Below are positions 44,342-53,401 of a DNA stretch of 64,000 nucleotides, piece after piece. This DNA is from Desulfosporosinus nitroreducens (GTDB taxonomy: Bacteria > Bacillota > Desulfitobacteriia > Desulfitobacteriales > Desulfitobacteriaceae): positions 248,001-312,000 of the forward strand of contig NZ_JAMHFY010000002.1 in assembly GCF_023897015.1 (NCBI RefSeq). Reading direction: 5' to 3'. Made by a program: the position numbers and the translations under genes. Each line of letters starts with the position of its first letter. Positions within the stretch are counted from its first letter, which is position 1. Below the pieces are notes generated by a model that was given only the letters and a program-made list of their open reading frames with translations, searched no databases and was not told where the DNA came from.

Positions 44342-45205
44342 ATGAAAAAAATTGGCTATTTAGGACCTAAAGGCAGCTTTTCTGAGGAGGCGATTCATTT
44401 ATTTATAGCCTCTCAGCCTGAATTAAATGATTCATCGCCTGAGCTTATCGCATTCTCAACAATCCCACGATTGCTGTTCGCCTGTAATGATAAAGAAATT
44501 GACTTGGCCTTTGTCCCTTTAGAGAATTCTACCGAAGGGCAAGTTGGAGTAACTATGGATACACTAGGTCAAACTGAGCACCTCTTTATCACCAATGAGT
44601 TTATCCATTCTATTGACCAATGCCTTTTAGCACACGAACCTATGCCTCTGGAACAAATCGAGCGGGTTTATTCTCACGAACAGGCGATTGGGCAATGCCG
44701 GGATTTCCTCGAGAATCATCTCCCTAATGCACAACAAATCACTTGCCTGAGCACAGCTGAGGCGGCCCATAGAATTTCTTCGATTCGGGAAAACTGGGCG
44801 GCTATAGGTCCTCGTCGAGCTGCTCAACTATATAACCTTCACCTTGTACGAGAATGCATTCAAGACGCTACATTAAATGCAACACGCTTTGTTTTGGTTG
44901 GTCATAGCCTTGCAGAAATGTCCGGCGGCGAAGATAAAACCTCTCTTTTGGTTATTGCAGAAAATACCCCCGGCGCCCTATATCGTATTTTAGGCGAATT
45001 TGCCAAACGCCATATCAATCTAAGTCGTATTGAATCCCGTCCCTCAAAACGAAAACTGGGAGAGTATGTTTTCTTTGTTGATGTAGACGGTTATGTCTTT
45101 GCTCCCCTCATTCAAGATGTACTCTGGGCACTTAAGGAAGAACATATTTCCGTTAAACTTCTTGGGTCTTACCCAAAGGCGCACCCACACGAGAGAATAT
45201 TTTAA
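44342..45205 (+). CDS. pheA: Prephenate dehydratase
   Basis: The 287-residue protein has the dehydratase domain (YLGPKGSFSEEA, PLENSTEGQVG, the TRF motif in NATRFVLVG) and a C-terminal ACT domain with ESRPSKRKLGEYVFFVD, the Phe-binding site. It converts prephenate to phenylpyruvate and is normally inhibited by phenylalanine. There is no chorismate mutase fusion. ATG 44342 follows AGAGAGGAG. The leader suggests transcriptional attenuation. Confidence 0.95.
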   Translation: MKKIGYLGPKGSFSEEAIHLFIASQPELNDSSPELIAFSTIPRLLFACNDKEIDLAFVPLENSTEGQVGVTMDTLGQTEHLFITNEFIHSIDQCLLAHEPMPLEQIERVYSHEQAIGQCRDFLENHLPNAQQITCLSTAEAAHRISSIRENWAAIGPRRAAQLYNLHLVRECIQDATLNATRFVLVGHSLAEMSGGEDKTSLLVIAENTPGALYRILGEFAKRHINLSRIESRPSKRKLGEYVFFVDVDGYVFAPLIQDVLWALKEEHISVKLLGSYPKAHPHERIF

Positions 45206-45238
45206 GGAGTGAGGGTAATCCTCACTCCTTAATCTTTA
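45204..45238. terminator. Bidirectional terminator between pheA and thrC
   Basis: AAGGAGTGAGG/CCTCACTCCTT arms with loop GTAAT; it overlaps the pheA stop codon. Confidence 0.85.
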
Positions 45239-45252
45239 CTAGTCCAGCTAGA

Positions 45253-46734
45253 CTAATCTATGAACATTTTTTCAATTAGCTCAGCAATCCCTTCTGGTAC
45301 ACATGATGTAGCTTTTTTCTCTGTTTTACTGTCTAATCCCTGCAAACCCCAAGGGATTTTCCATCCTGTCAATATATTCAAACGCTCAAGCGCTTCCCAT
45401 TCATCCTTACAATTCAACTCTCGCTCTCCATCTAACGCTCTAATGACATTAGAGGAGAATTTAAAGGGGCTTGCGGTTGAAGCAATAACCGTGAATGTTT
45501 GATCGTTTGTTGCGGAAAGATAATCCTCGTACACTTTCATAGCGACTGCAGTGTGTGGATCAAAAACATATTGATAGGCTTTATAACTTCTTGCTATTGT
45601 CTCAAGCGTTTCCTCCTCATTCGCCCATCCGGCATAAACAGTATCTTGACATGCTTTCAGGGTAGTTGGATCAACTGTAAACGTCCCCTGATTACTTGCG
45701 TCATACCATGATTGAATCTTCTCTGAATTTCGCCCACTCATTTCATATAGAAACCGCTCAAAATTACTTGAAACTAAAATATCCATTGAAGGGGAGATCG
45801 TCTGAAAAAAGGCACGTTGACTCTGATAAACTCCAGTTGCAAAAAAATCCGCCAAGACATTATTAGTATTTGAAGCACATATTATTCGATTAATCGGAAG
45901 ACCCATGAGCTTAGCGTAGTACGCAGCCTGTAAGTTTCCAAAATTTCCAGTAGGGACTACCACGTTCATCTTACCTTCTGAGGTGATTTTCCCCTGGCTC
46001 ACTGCCTGTAAATAAGCCCAGTAATAATATACAATTTGAGGCAGAAGCCGACCCCAGTTAATTGAATTAGCAGAGGAAAAGATGAAATTCTTCCCTTGAA
46101 GCTTTGCCTTCAAAGAATCTGAGGCAAAAATGTGCTTTACAGCTGTTTGACACTGATCAAAGTTTCCACCCACAACAGCCACAACATGAGTATTTGATCC
46201 CTCTGTTGTTGTCATTTGACGCTCTTGAACAGGACTCACGCCACCATCCGGGTAAAAGACAACAATATGCATCCCTTTTCTGTTTTTAAACCCTTCTAAG
46301 GCTGCCTTTCCAGTATCACCGGAGGTAGCTACAAGAATCAGAACATCTTCTTCCCGATTAAACTGTTCAAGGCTAACCTTCATTAAGTCGGGCAACACTT
46401 GCAAGGCCATGTCTTTAAAAGCAGCCGTAGGTCCATGCCAAAGTTCCAACACTCCGAATTTCCCTAAGGATACCAAAGGTGCTGGGTCTTCTCCATCGAA
46501 TCTTCCATCAGAATATACGTTGACTATTTCGGAAAGAGACTCCTCAGCGAAGTCCGCTAAATATGGCATCATGACACGTTTGGCGACATCACGATATGTT
46601 AACCCCTGAAGGTCTTTCCAATTCAAGTCGGGAAAAGTTGAAGGGACAAAAAGTCCCCCGCCTGGTACCATTCCTAATGTTATAGCTTGCGCAGCTGTTT
46701 GTCCATAAAGATTACCCCGTGTGCTTTCGTACAA
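45253..46734 (-). CDS. thrC: Threonine synthase
   Basis: The 493-residue PLP enzyme starts YESTRGN and has the PLP Lys in WHGPTAAFKDMALQ and the phosphate loop VATSGDTGKAAL. Length and N-terminus place it in the long (E. coli/yeast-like) class. It converts O-phosphohomoserine to threonine. TTG 46734 follows AGGAGGG. No hom or thrB is in the window. Confidence 0.95.
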   Translation of the reverse strand: MYESTRGNLYGQTAAQAITLGMVPGGGLFVPSTFPDLNWKDLQGLTYRDVAKRVMMPYLADFAEESLSEIVNVYSDGRFDGEDPAPLVSLGKFGVLELWHGPTAAFKDMALQVLPDLMKVSLEQFNREEDVLILVATSGDTGKAALEGFKNRKGMHIVVFYPDGGVSPVQERQMTTTEGSNTHVVAVVGGNFDQCQTAVKHIFASDSLKAKLQGKNFIFSSANSINWGRLLPQIVYYYWAYLQAVSQGKITSEGKMNVVVPTGNFGNLQAAYYAKLMGLPINRIICASNTNNVLADFFATGVYQSQRAFFQTISPSMDILVSSNFERFLYEMSGRNSEKIQSWYDASNQGTFTVDPTTLKACQDTVYAGWANEEETLETIARSYKAYQYVFDPHTAVAMKVYEDYLSATNDQTFTVIASTASPFKFSSNVIRALDGERELNCKDEWEALERLNILTGWKIPWGLQGLDSKTEKKATSCVPEGIAELIEKMFID

Positions 46735-46938
46735 TACATTTCCCTCCTAGACCTATTTAACTTGATTAATTATTTACAATCTATTCGCTGTATATTCGCC
46801 TTATAATAATAAATCTCCTTCTTAAAAGCTTAAATGTATTATTAAGTTCTGAAATTAAATCAAAGTTTTAAAGGAAACCTATATTCTATTGTTGAATACC
46901 ATTGTAAAATATAGTTAAAAATCGAAAGGAGATCAGGA

Positions 46939-48327
46939 ATGTCTGATTACTCAATCCGCAAATATCGGCAAACTCTAATTATTGGACTTATAGGAGTCAT
47001 TAAAGAGCTTTTCCCGAGCGAACAACTCATAATTTCTCACTCTATCCTCGATGGTGTATATTGTGAACTTAAAAATTCAGTACTGTCTTCAAGGGAAATT
47101 CAGAAAATTGAGGACCACTTGAAGACTTGGGTGAATACAGATCAAACTATTCACTATGAGACTGGTGATGATCATTTATTTCATTGCCAAATACAAGAGC
47201 AAATGATCACTACGATCTATCCTCCATTAGAGCAGTCTGGGTCTTTAAAGCACTTTAAATTGATCCACTTTTTACCTGGTTTTATTCTGCTTTTTCCTAA
47301 TGCCAATCATCCAGATTCGCTCTCTCCCTTTGTTCCACCGGAAAAACTTTCTGCAACATTCTCTGAAACCCAGCGTTGGCTGGAGAACTTACACCTTTCT
47401 AACGTTCAAGATGTCAATGCAATTATTTCAGCCAAATCTTCTCAGGACCTCATCTATTTAGCTGAGGCCTTACATGAAAAGATGATCTCCTCAATTGCTG
47501 ATCGTATCTTTAAGAAACGTTCTAAAGTCCGTGTTATCCTTATATCCGGGCCTACATCTTCTGGGAAAACAACGTTTGCCCAACGCTTGTCAACTCAATT
47601 ACGCGTTAACGGTCTTCGCCCAGTTGCATTATCTCTTGATAATTACTTTTTACCTCGGGAAAAAACCCCCTTGGATTGCAATGGACAGTACGATTTTGAG
47701 TGCCTGGAAGCCCTTGATTTACCCCTTCTTGCTGCCCATTTAAATGCTCTGATTGGGGGATCTGAAGTTGAAACTCCGCTCTTTGACTTTGTATGCGGCG
47801 GGCGATGTCCCGCCGGAAGAACTATGCGTCTAGGTCCCGATGAAATTCTTGTAATAGAGGGAATTCATGCACTTAACCCATCTTTACTGCCTTCACTTGA
47901 TCGTACTCAAATGTTTAAGATATATGTTAGTGCCCTTTTTCAGCTTAATATTGATGCTTATACTCGAGTTCCTACTACAGAGGTTCGACTCATACGCCGT
48001 CTTGTAAGAGATTATAAATTCCGCGGGAGTGATCCTGCTCGAACATTAGCCCAATGGGAAAGTGTTCGTCGAGGAGAAAACAACAATATCTTTCCATATC
48101 AGGAAGAAGCAGATGTCATGTTTAACTCTAGCCTGCTATACGAACTCAATGCATTACGACCCTATGCAGAACATTTACTGATCTCTATAACTCCAGAATG
48201 CCCTCATTATGAGATGGCCGTTCACCTCTTAACCCTTTTATCCTTTTTTGATTCATTAGATATTTCTACTGTTCCTTTCAACTCCATTTTAAGAGAGTTT
48301 TTAGGAGGAAGTGCCTACAATGTATAG
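46939..48327 (+). CDS. Nucleoside (uridine) kinase-like protein with N-terminal extension
   Basis: The 462-residue protein has a roughly 190-residue N-terminal region of unclear fold. A P-loop kinase of the uridine kinase/phosphoribulokinase family follows: GPTSSGKTTFAQRL (about residue 205), SLDNYFLPREKTPLD, ILVIEGIHALNP and RLIRRLVRDY. It probably phosphorylates a nucleoside. The start follows AAAGGAG. Confidence 0.85.
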   Translation: MSDYSIRKYRQTLIIGLIGVIKELFPSEQLIISHSILDGVYCELKNSVLSSREIQKIEDHLKTWVNTDQTIHYETGDDHLFHCQIQEQMITTIYPPLEQSGSLKHFKLIHFLPGFILLFPNANHPDSLSPFVPPEKLSATFSETQRWLENLHLSNVQDVNAIISAKSSQDLIYLAEALHEKMISSIADRIFKKRSKVRVILISGPTSSGKTTFAQRLSTQLRVNGLRPVALSLDNYFLPREKTPLDCNGQYDFECLEALDLPLLAAHLNALIGGSEVETPLFDFVCGGRCPAGRTMRLGPDEILVIEGIHALNPSLLPSLDRTQMFKIYVSALFQLNIDAYTRVPTTEVRLIRRLVRDYKFRGSDPARTLAQWESVRRGENNNIFPYQEEADVMFNSSLLYELNALRPYAEHLLISITPECPHYEMAVHLLTLLSFFDSLDISTVPFNSILREFLGGSAYNV

Positions 48328-48347
48328 CCCCATCTAGTCCCATAAAG

Positions 48348-48386
48348 GCAAAGTGCGAAGAGGAGGTACTCTTCGCACTTTGCTTT
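48348..48386. terminator. Bidirectional terminator
   Basis: Perfect 15-bp arms GCAAAGTGCGAAGAG/CTCTTCGCACTTTGC followed by TTT. Confidence 0.88.
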
Positions 48387-48407
48387 AAACTAAACCAGCT
48401 AATTAAC

Positions 48408-48593
48408 CTATTTGTCACAAGCAAGCTTACCTGCTTTAGCGTAATTTTCCTTTGGCATATCCCGAATAATTATTGAGACAGCTTCTGGGGCAGCCCCCGT
48501 TGATTCAATAATTGCCTGAGTGACTTTCTCTACGAGCGATCTTTTTTGGTCGAGTGTACGACCTTCTAATAATTCGATTTGTACAATTGGCAT
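48408..48593 (-). CDS. 4-oxalocrotonate tautomerase family enzyme
   Basis: The 61-residue protein begins PIVQIELLEGRTLDQKRSLV after Met removal, giving the catalytic N-terminal Pro. VSIIIRDMPKENYAKAG completes the family pattern. These tautomerases act as small oligomers on keto-enol substrates; the substrate here is unknown. ATG 48593 follows GGGAGGG. Confidence 0.92.
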   Translation of the reverse strand: MPIVQIELLEGRTLDQKRSLVEKVTQAIIESTGAAPEAVSIIIRDMPKENYAKAGKLACDK

Positions 48594-48625
48594 GAAATTC
48601 CCTCCCACTATTGTATTAAATGCTA

Positions 48626-48967
48626 TCAATTCGCCGGATTTACCGATTCTCGATAAACCTCTAAAATTGAAAACTTAAGCCCACGTCGCTCCGCAAGGTG
48701 GTAAATAAGTTCAGGTTGTTTTATTAATTGATCCTTTTCTATACGGGTACATCGTTTTATGGCATATTCCAAGCGCAAGGCTTCACTCCATGTTTCAACC
48801 TCCCAAGCTTGTGCCAAAGTAACTGGAAGATGGGAGGCAGTATACTTTGCTCCTTTGCCTCTTGCGGCACCACTGTTATGTTCTTTCACCCTCCGCACAA
48901 GATCTGTCGTTGCACCGGTATAGATTGTATTGTCACCACATCTTACAAGGTAAACCCAATATCCCAT
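48626..48967 (-). CDS. GIY-YIG nuclease-like protein (UPF0213)
   Basis: The 113-residue protein is one GIY-YIG domain: YLVRCGDNTIYTGATTDLVRRVKEHNSG, then KGAKYTASHLPV and ALRLEYAIKR. Its DNA target is unknown for the family. The start lies four bp after the mqnA stop and its AAGGAG site overlaps that stop, so the two are coupled. Confidence 0.9.
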   Translation of the reverse strand: MGYWVYLVRCGDNTIYTGATTDLVRRVKEHNSGAARGKGAKYTASHLPVTLAQAWEVETWSEALRLEYAIKRCTRIEKDQLIKQPELIYHLAERRGLKFSILEVYRESVNPAN

Positions 48968-48970
48968 GCT

Positions 48971-49789
48971 CTACTCCTTAGGCCAAAACTCAAGAACTGG
49001 ACGACTTGACAACAAATTCTGTTCAAAACATAAATCTAAATATTTATTTAGCCCTAAGACAAACGGATGATCTAAACCATAGTTAAACTGTGTAAAGTAA
49101 TCTCTCCAAAAATCCTGCGATCCTCCAAGCATGGCTCGGCATGTCTCAATGACATTCTCTATATGGCACAGTGCCTTAGCTTTAGCCTCCAAGAGCAACT
49201 GATAGATGGCCTGTATTTCTTGCTTTCTCTCTGTTAAGAGTTTTTTGGGGAATGCCCAAACCGCATATGTCATGGAACAACCAGTATATTTAAGCCACTC
49301 CTCACCTAAATCATAGATATAACAATCCGGATGAAGAAGCGCTGCTTGAATAGCTGCATCCCCAATTAGGAGCGCTGCATCAGCTTTAGCAAACATCTCT
49401 TGAAGATTAGCGGACATGGTCAAATAGTTAGGAACTACTCCATTGAAATGGTGGAGCAAAATCTTAGTAAGATTAACTGAGGTTGCAGATGTGTCAGTCA
49501 AAGCGACGGTCAAACCGTGCAATTCCTTTAAAGGCACTTTCGAAAATATCAGAATTGATCCTACTCGTCCTTTCGTAGAAACCGACAGATTGGGCAAAAT
49601 CGCATATTCTTTCCAATGCTCTCCATAGGAAAACGCACTTATCGGTGCCATATCAATCCGTCCATCAGCCAACATTGCATTATGTCCCGTGGGCTCAGCG
49701 GTAACCGCTTCTATTAAAGGATGGTCCTTTTGCAAAAAAAAGAACATAGGCAACATATTAGTGTTAGGGTTATGTCCGATGCGAATCAT
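48971..49789 (-). CDS. mqnA: Chorismate dehydratase of the futalosine pathway
   Basis: The 272-residue periplasmic-binding-like fold has MqnA motifs: RIGHNPNTNMLPMFF near the start, DMAPISAFSYGEH, LTDTSATSVNLTK, ALLIGDAA and YDLGEEWLKYTGCSMTYAVWAF. It dehydrates chorismate to 3-enolpyruvyl-benzoate, the first step of futalosine menaquinone synthesis. The next step, mqnE, is about 17 kb away. Confidence 0.88.
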   Translation of the reverse strand: MIRIGHNPNTNMLPMFFFLQKDHPLIEAVTAEPTGHNAMLADGRIDMAPISAFSYGEHWKEYAILPNLSVSTKGRVGSILIFSKVPLKELHGLTVALTDTSATSVNLTKILLHHFNGVVPNYLTMSANLQEMFAKADAALLIGDAAIQAALLHPDCYIYDLGEEWLKYTGCSMTYAVWAFPKKLLTERKQEIQAIYQLLLEAKAKALCHIENVIETCRAMLGGSQDFWRDYFTQFNYGLDHPFVLGLNKYLDLCFEQNLLSSRPVLEFWPKE

Positions 49790-49834
49790 GCTTGTACCCC
49801 CATATTATGCAAGTAATAAGTGTCATTCAATGAT

Positions 49835-50593
49835 TTATTTTACGGTATTGCGTAATTCCCCAATCATTTCAATTCTGACGATAACTTCATCCCCTGATTG
49901 TATAGCTCCAATTCCTTCAGGAGTACCTGTAAGTACTACATCCCCAGGATTAAGCGTCATGACCTGAGACATAAAGCTCACGAGTTTTGGCACTGAAGTT
50001 ATGAAATTCTGGGTATTCGAAGACTGCTTTATTTCACCATTGAGTATTGATTGAATGTCTAAGTGACTCGGATCAATATCTGTTACAACCCAAGGGCCGA
50101 TTGGACAAAATGTGTCAAATGATTTTGCGCGAGTCCATTGACCATCCTTTTTTTGCAGATCTCTAGCCGTTACGTCATTTGCACAAGTATAACCAAAAAT
50201 AGCCTCTGCCGCTTCGATTTCAGTGACGTCCTTGACAGTTTTTCCGATAACGACAGCCAATTCTGCTTCATAATCAACACGTTGGCTTATTTTGGGGCAG
50301 ATGATCTCATCATTTGGGCCGATAACGCTGGATTGAGGCTTAATAAAAATAACCGGATCGGCAGGCAACGAATGTTCTAACTCTTTGGCATGCAAAGCAT
50401 AATTAAGCCCTACACATATTACTTTATTGGGATCCACAGGAGCAAGCAAAGTAACCTCATTCAAGGATAATATAATATCGGTTGGTTTACTTGCGGGATC
50501 AAGAAAGGGTCCATCGAGAACTTGAATCCGCTCTCCTTCAATTTTTCCAAATCGAATTTCTTTTTTACTGTTTAAAAACCGAACGTATTTCAT
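49835..50593 (-). CDS. Fumarylacetoacetate hydrolase family protein
   Basis: The 252-residue protein has VICVGLNYALHAKELE, the metal site (DYEAELAVVIGK, YTCANDVTARDLQ) and GDVVLTGTPEGIG, all typical of FAH-family hydrolases and isomerases. The substrate is a beta-keto or dienoic acid of unknown identity. ATG 50593 is preferred over TTG 50602, which lies in the GAGAGGG site; the gene starts six bp after the nth stop. Confidence 0.9.
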   Translation of the reverse strand: MKYVRFLNSKKEIRFGKIEGERIQVLDGPFLDPASKPTDIILSLNEVTLLAPVDPNKVICVGLNYALHAKELEHSLPADPVIFIKPQSSVIGPNDEIICPKISQRVDYEAELAVVIGKTVKDVTEIEAAEAIFGYTCANDVTARDLQKKDGQWTRAKSFDTFCPIGPWVVTDIDPSHLDIQSILNGEIKQSSNTQNFITSVPKLVSFMSQVMTLNPGDVVLTGTPEGIGAIQSGDEVIVRIEMIGELRNTVK

Positions 50594-50598
50594 TGTGA

Positions 50599-51276
50599 TC
50601 AACCCTCTCTTTTTTCTGGCAAAATTACTTGACCGAATTGCGGGTACGTTTTACAGACTTTAGTAAGAGGACATTCTTCACAACGCGGTTTTCGAGCACT
50701 GCAGATTCGCCTTCCGTGAAAGATCATAAGATGATGAACTAAAGACCATCTTTCCCGTGGGAAAGTAAGCATGAGCTCTTCTTCAACCTTCTCTGGAGTT
50801 TTCTCGTGAGCTATCCCTAAGCGATTCGCAACTCGAAAAACGTGGGTATCAACCGCGATTGCCGGAATTCCAAAGGCATTGCTAACCACAACATTGGCAG
50901 TTTTTCGCCCTACACCCGGAAGAGCTCTCAATAACTCAAGATCAGCAGGAACCTCTCCCTCGAAATTCTCAACGAGCACCTTGCAAGCAGCTAGAATGTT
51001 CTTGGCCTTGTTATGAAAGAGTCCCAAAGAACGAATTTTATTTTCAAGTGCGGATTGCCCCAAGTTCATGATTGCTTCAGGAGTATTTGCCTCTGCAAAT
51101 AGAGAAGCAGTCACAAGGTTCACTCTTTCGTCAGTACATTGAGCGGATAAGATCGTGGCTATCAATAGTTCAAAAGGCGTGTGAAAGACTAACTCACAGT
51201 GAGCATCAGGAAATCGCTCTTGTAAAGCATCAAAAATATACTGGGATACCTGACCATCAGAACTAATCTTTGTCAT
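50599..51276 (-). CDS. nth: Endonuclease III
   Basis: The 225-residue protein has helix-hairpin-helix LRALPGVGRKTANVVV with the catalytic Lys, AVDTHVFRVANRLG with the catalytic Asp, and the C-x6-C-x2-C-x5-C [4Fe-4S] loop at the C-terminus. It removes oxidised pyrimidines and nicks the abasic site. The start follows GGAGG. Confidence 0.97.
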   Translation of the reverse strand: MTKISSDGQVSQYIFDALQERFPDAHCELVFHTPFELLIATILSAQCTDERVNLVTASLFAEANTPEAIMNLGQSALENKIRSLGLFHNKAKNILAACKVLVENFEGEVPADLELLRALPGVGRKTANVVVSNAFGIPAIAVDTHVFRVANRLGIAHEKTPEKVEEELMLTFPRERWSLVHHLMIFHGRRICSARKPRCEECPLTKVCKTYPQFGQVILPEKREG

Positions 51277-51292
51277 GTGTTACCTCCGCCAA

Positions 51293-52348
51293 CTAGCTTA
51301 AAACTTCCTGAATAAAGATAGTTCTTTTCTCTACCATGTTGTACTCTTTCACGACATTTGACCCAAAGTCTGATTCGTCAAAAACTCGTACGATCGGCCT
51401 GGCTGGCATGCTCAAATTCTGATCAACCACAACCCCAATCTCACCAGTATTTAATTTTACCGTAACCCCTGTCGGATACGCAGCAATATTTCTCATAAAT
51501 ACTCTGACCATTTCTAAGGGGTAGAGCATACCAGCCAGACCCATTAGAATTTCACAAGCCTCATGCGGCATTATACGTTTCACATTGCTGTGGTCAGAAG
51601 TCAACTTGTCATAAAGATCCGCAATCGCTACCATCTGCGCTAAAGGGTGAATTTCGCCTTCTTTTAATTGTCGTGGATAGCCTGTCCCATTCATATGTTC
51701 ATGATGTTGAAAAGCAATGTGGGCAATGACTAAATTTAGATCTTTTCTTTTCCTAAGATCCTCAAAGCCCAGTGTTGTATGTGTTTTGAGTGTCTCAACT
51801 TCTTCCGCTGTTAAGTCAACCTTAGCAATTAGCTTGGGATCCACTTGTACCTTTCCAATATCATGCAGGATTGCACCGATAGCCAAAGTCTCAAGTTTTT
51901 CACGGTCAAGTAACAGGGCCTTCCCTAAAATAGTCGAAAGTACACAAACATTTACTGAATGAGCAAACATTTGGTTGTCCAAACTGCGCATTTCCATCAT
52001 GTTAACTAGTATATCCTTTTTGAATAGAATCTCCTCGACGATTTTATTGATAATTCTTTTCAAATCAAAACCATCGAGCTCTTTTCCCAGTCGAACAGAC
52101 CTTGTACTTTTCTCTAAAATCTCCATGGCCTCACGACGATGTTCTTCACTAATAACATCTTCTACAATTACATCATCAAAACGATCATCCTCAATGTAAA
52201 GGATAGAAATCCCCATATCTCTTAATTTGGCAATATATAATGGAGTTAGTTTAACGCCTTTACCTAAAAGGATTCTGCCCGAGCTGGAGAAAATGGTTTT
52301 ACCCAAGACATCCCCCATTGTTAACGAATTAACACTTACTTGCCGCAT
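51293..52348 (-). CDS. HD-GYP domain protein, probable c-di-GMP phosphodiesterase
   Basis: The 351-residue protein has an N-terminal DUF3391-like region (MGDVLGKTIFSSSGRILLGKGVKLT), then the HD-GYP domain: LHDIGKV, HTTLGFEDL and HHEHMNGTGYP, with DLYDKLTS. The C-terminal small barrel includes TGVTVKLNTGEIGVVVDQN. It is expected to cleave c-di-GMP, opposing the GGDEF protein at 56.4 kb. No sensory domain is visible. Confidence 0.9.
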   Translation of the reverse strand: MRQVSVNSLTMGDVLGKTIFSSSGRILLGKGVKLTPLYIAKLRDMGISILYIEDDRFDDVIVEDVISEEHRREAMEILEKSTRSVRLGKELDGFDLKRIINKIVEEILFKKDILVNMMEMRSLDNQMFAHSVNVCVLSTILGKALLLDREKLETLAIGAILHDIGKVQVDPKLIAKVDLTAEEVETLKTHTTLGFEDLRKRKDLNLVIAHIAFQHHEHMNGTGYPRQLKEGEIHPLAQMVAIADLYDKLTSDHSNVKRIMPHEACEILMGLAGMLYPLEMVRVFMRNIAAYPTGVTVKLNTGEIGVVVDQNLSMPARPIVRVFDESDFGSNVVKEYNMVEKRTIFIQEVLS

Positions 52349-52515
52349 TTAGAGGTTTGCTCCTTCCTGTCGAAGCATATTATTTAACCACTATATAATC
52401 CTACACCATTTTTCGCTATTTTCACAGTCCATGTCATCCATATTAATAGAAGTTGATGACGGGGATTGCACTTGGTAGTATACTATAAAAGCGATGTCTA
52501 AAGTGAGGTATAATA

Positions 52516-53268
52516 ATGTTTCTTGATCTATTCATAGTGTGCATTCTTGGTTTTGTTGCAGCAATGGTCGATGCAATTGCTGGAGGAGGAGGACTTATTA
52601 GTTTACCAGCATTACTAATGGTGGGTGTCCCTCCCCATCTAGCACTTGGAACTAATAAATTTGCAGCTTCCCTGGCTTCCTTAAACAGTTCTATAACCTT
52701 TGCTCGCTCTGGGAAAGTTCACTTTCCGCTTGTCAAGTGGCAGATTCCTTTTACATTAATCGGTGCATTTCTAGGTGCTTGGACGGTTCTCAGTGTCAGT
52801 TCCGATTTTTTGAATAAAGCTGTCCTATTCCTAATTCTATTTGTTGGAATATACACTTTGTTCCATAAAAACTTAGGGATCGAGAATAAATTCAAAGAAC
52901 TAAGTTCTTCAAGGATAGTTGCAGGCTGTCTATTTGCGCTGATCTTCGGATTTTACGATGGTTTTTTTGGTCCCGGAACCGGATCCTTCCTAATTTTTTC
53001 ATTCATCGCACTGTTTGGATTCGATTTCGTCGTTGCATCTGCAAATTCCAAAGTTTTAAATTTCACGAGCAATATCGCTTCTCTTCTCCTCTTTGCTTGG
53101 AATGGGAAGATTATCCTTTCTTATGGAATCCCCATGGCCATATTTATGATTTTAGGCTCTTATGTAGGTACGAAGCTTGCCATTCATCGTGGTGTTGAAA
53201 TAGTGAAGCCTCTATTTGTCATAATGTCTTTATTAGTAGCTGCAAAACTTATTTTTCAGAATTTATAA
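52516..53268 (+). CDS. TSUP (TauE/SafE) family permease
   Basis: The 250-residue protein has about eight transmembrane helices, with the conserved GGGGLISLPALLMVGVPPHLALGTNKFAAS and GFYDGFFGPGTGSFL repeats. TSUP proteins export sulfite or other organosulfur anions or take up sulfate-type anions; the substrate is unknown. It is a single-gene unit with a terminator. Confidence 0.88.
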   Translation: MFLDLFIVCILGFVAAMVDAIAGGGGLISLPALLMVGVPPHLALGTNKFAASLASLNSSITFARSGKVHFPLVKWQIPFTLIGAFLGAWTVLSVSSDFLNKAVLFLILFVGIYTLFHKNLGIENKFKELSSSRIVAGCLFALIFGFYDGFFGPGTGSFLIFSFIALFGFDFVVASANSKVLNFTSNIASLLLFAWNGKIILSYGIPMAIFMILGSYVGTKLAIHRGVEIVKPLFVIMSLLVAAKLIFQNL

Positions 53269-53330
53269 GTTACTATCGCAGGAACAGAAGCAACTGCTTA
53301 TAACTGTTGTCATTTAGTCTACTGTAACAA

Positions 53331-53378
53331 TTGACTCCCGCTAGGGCTGCATAGCCTCCTATCGGGAGTCAATTTTCT
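53331..53378. terminator. Terminator between the TSUP and VanW genes
   Basis: TTGACTCCCG/CGGGAGTCAA with inner TAGG/CCTA, then TTTT. Confidence 0.8.
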
Positions 53379-53401
53379 ACATATAACAATATAAATAAGT
53401 T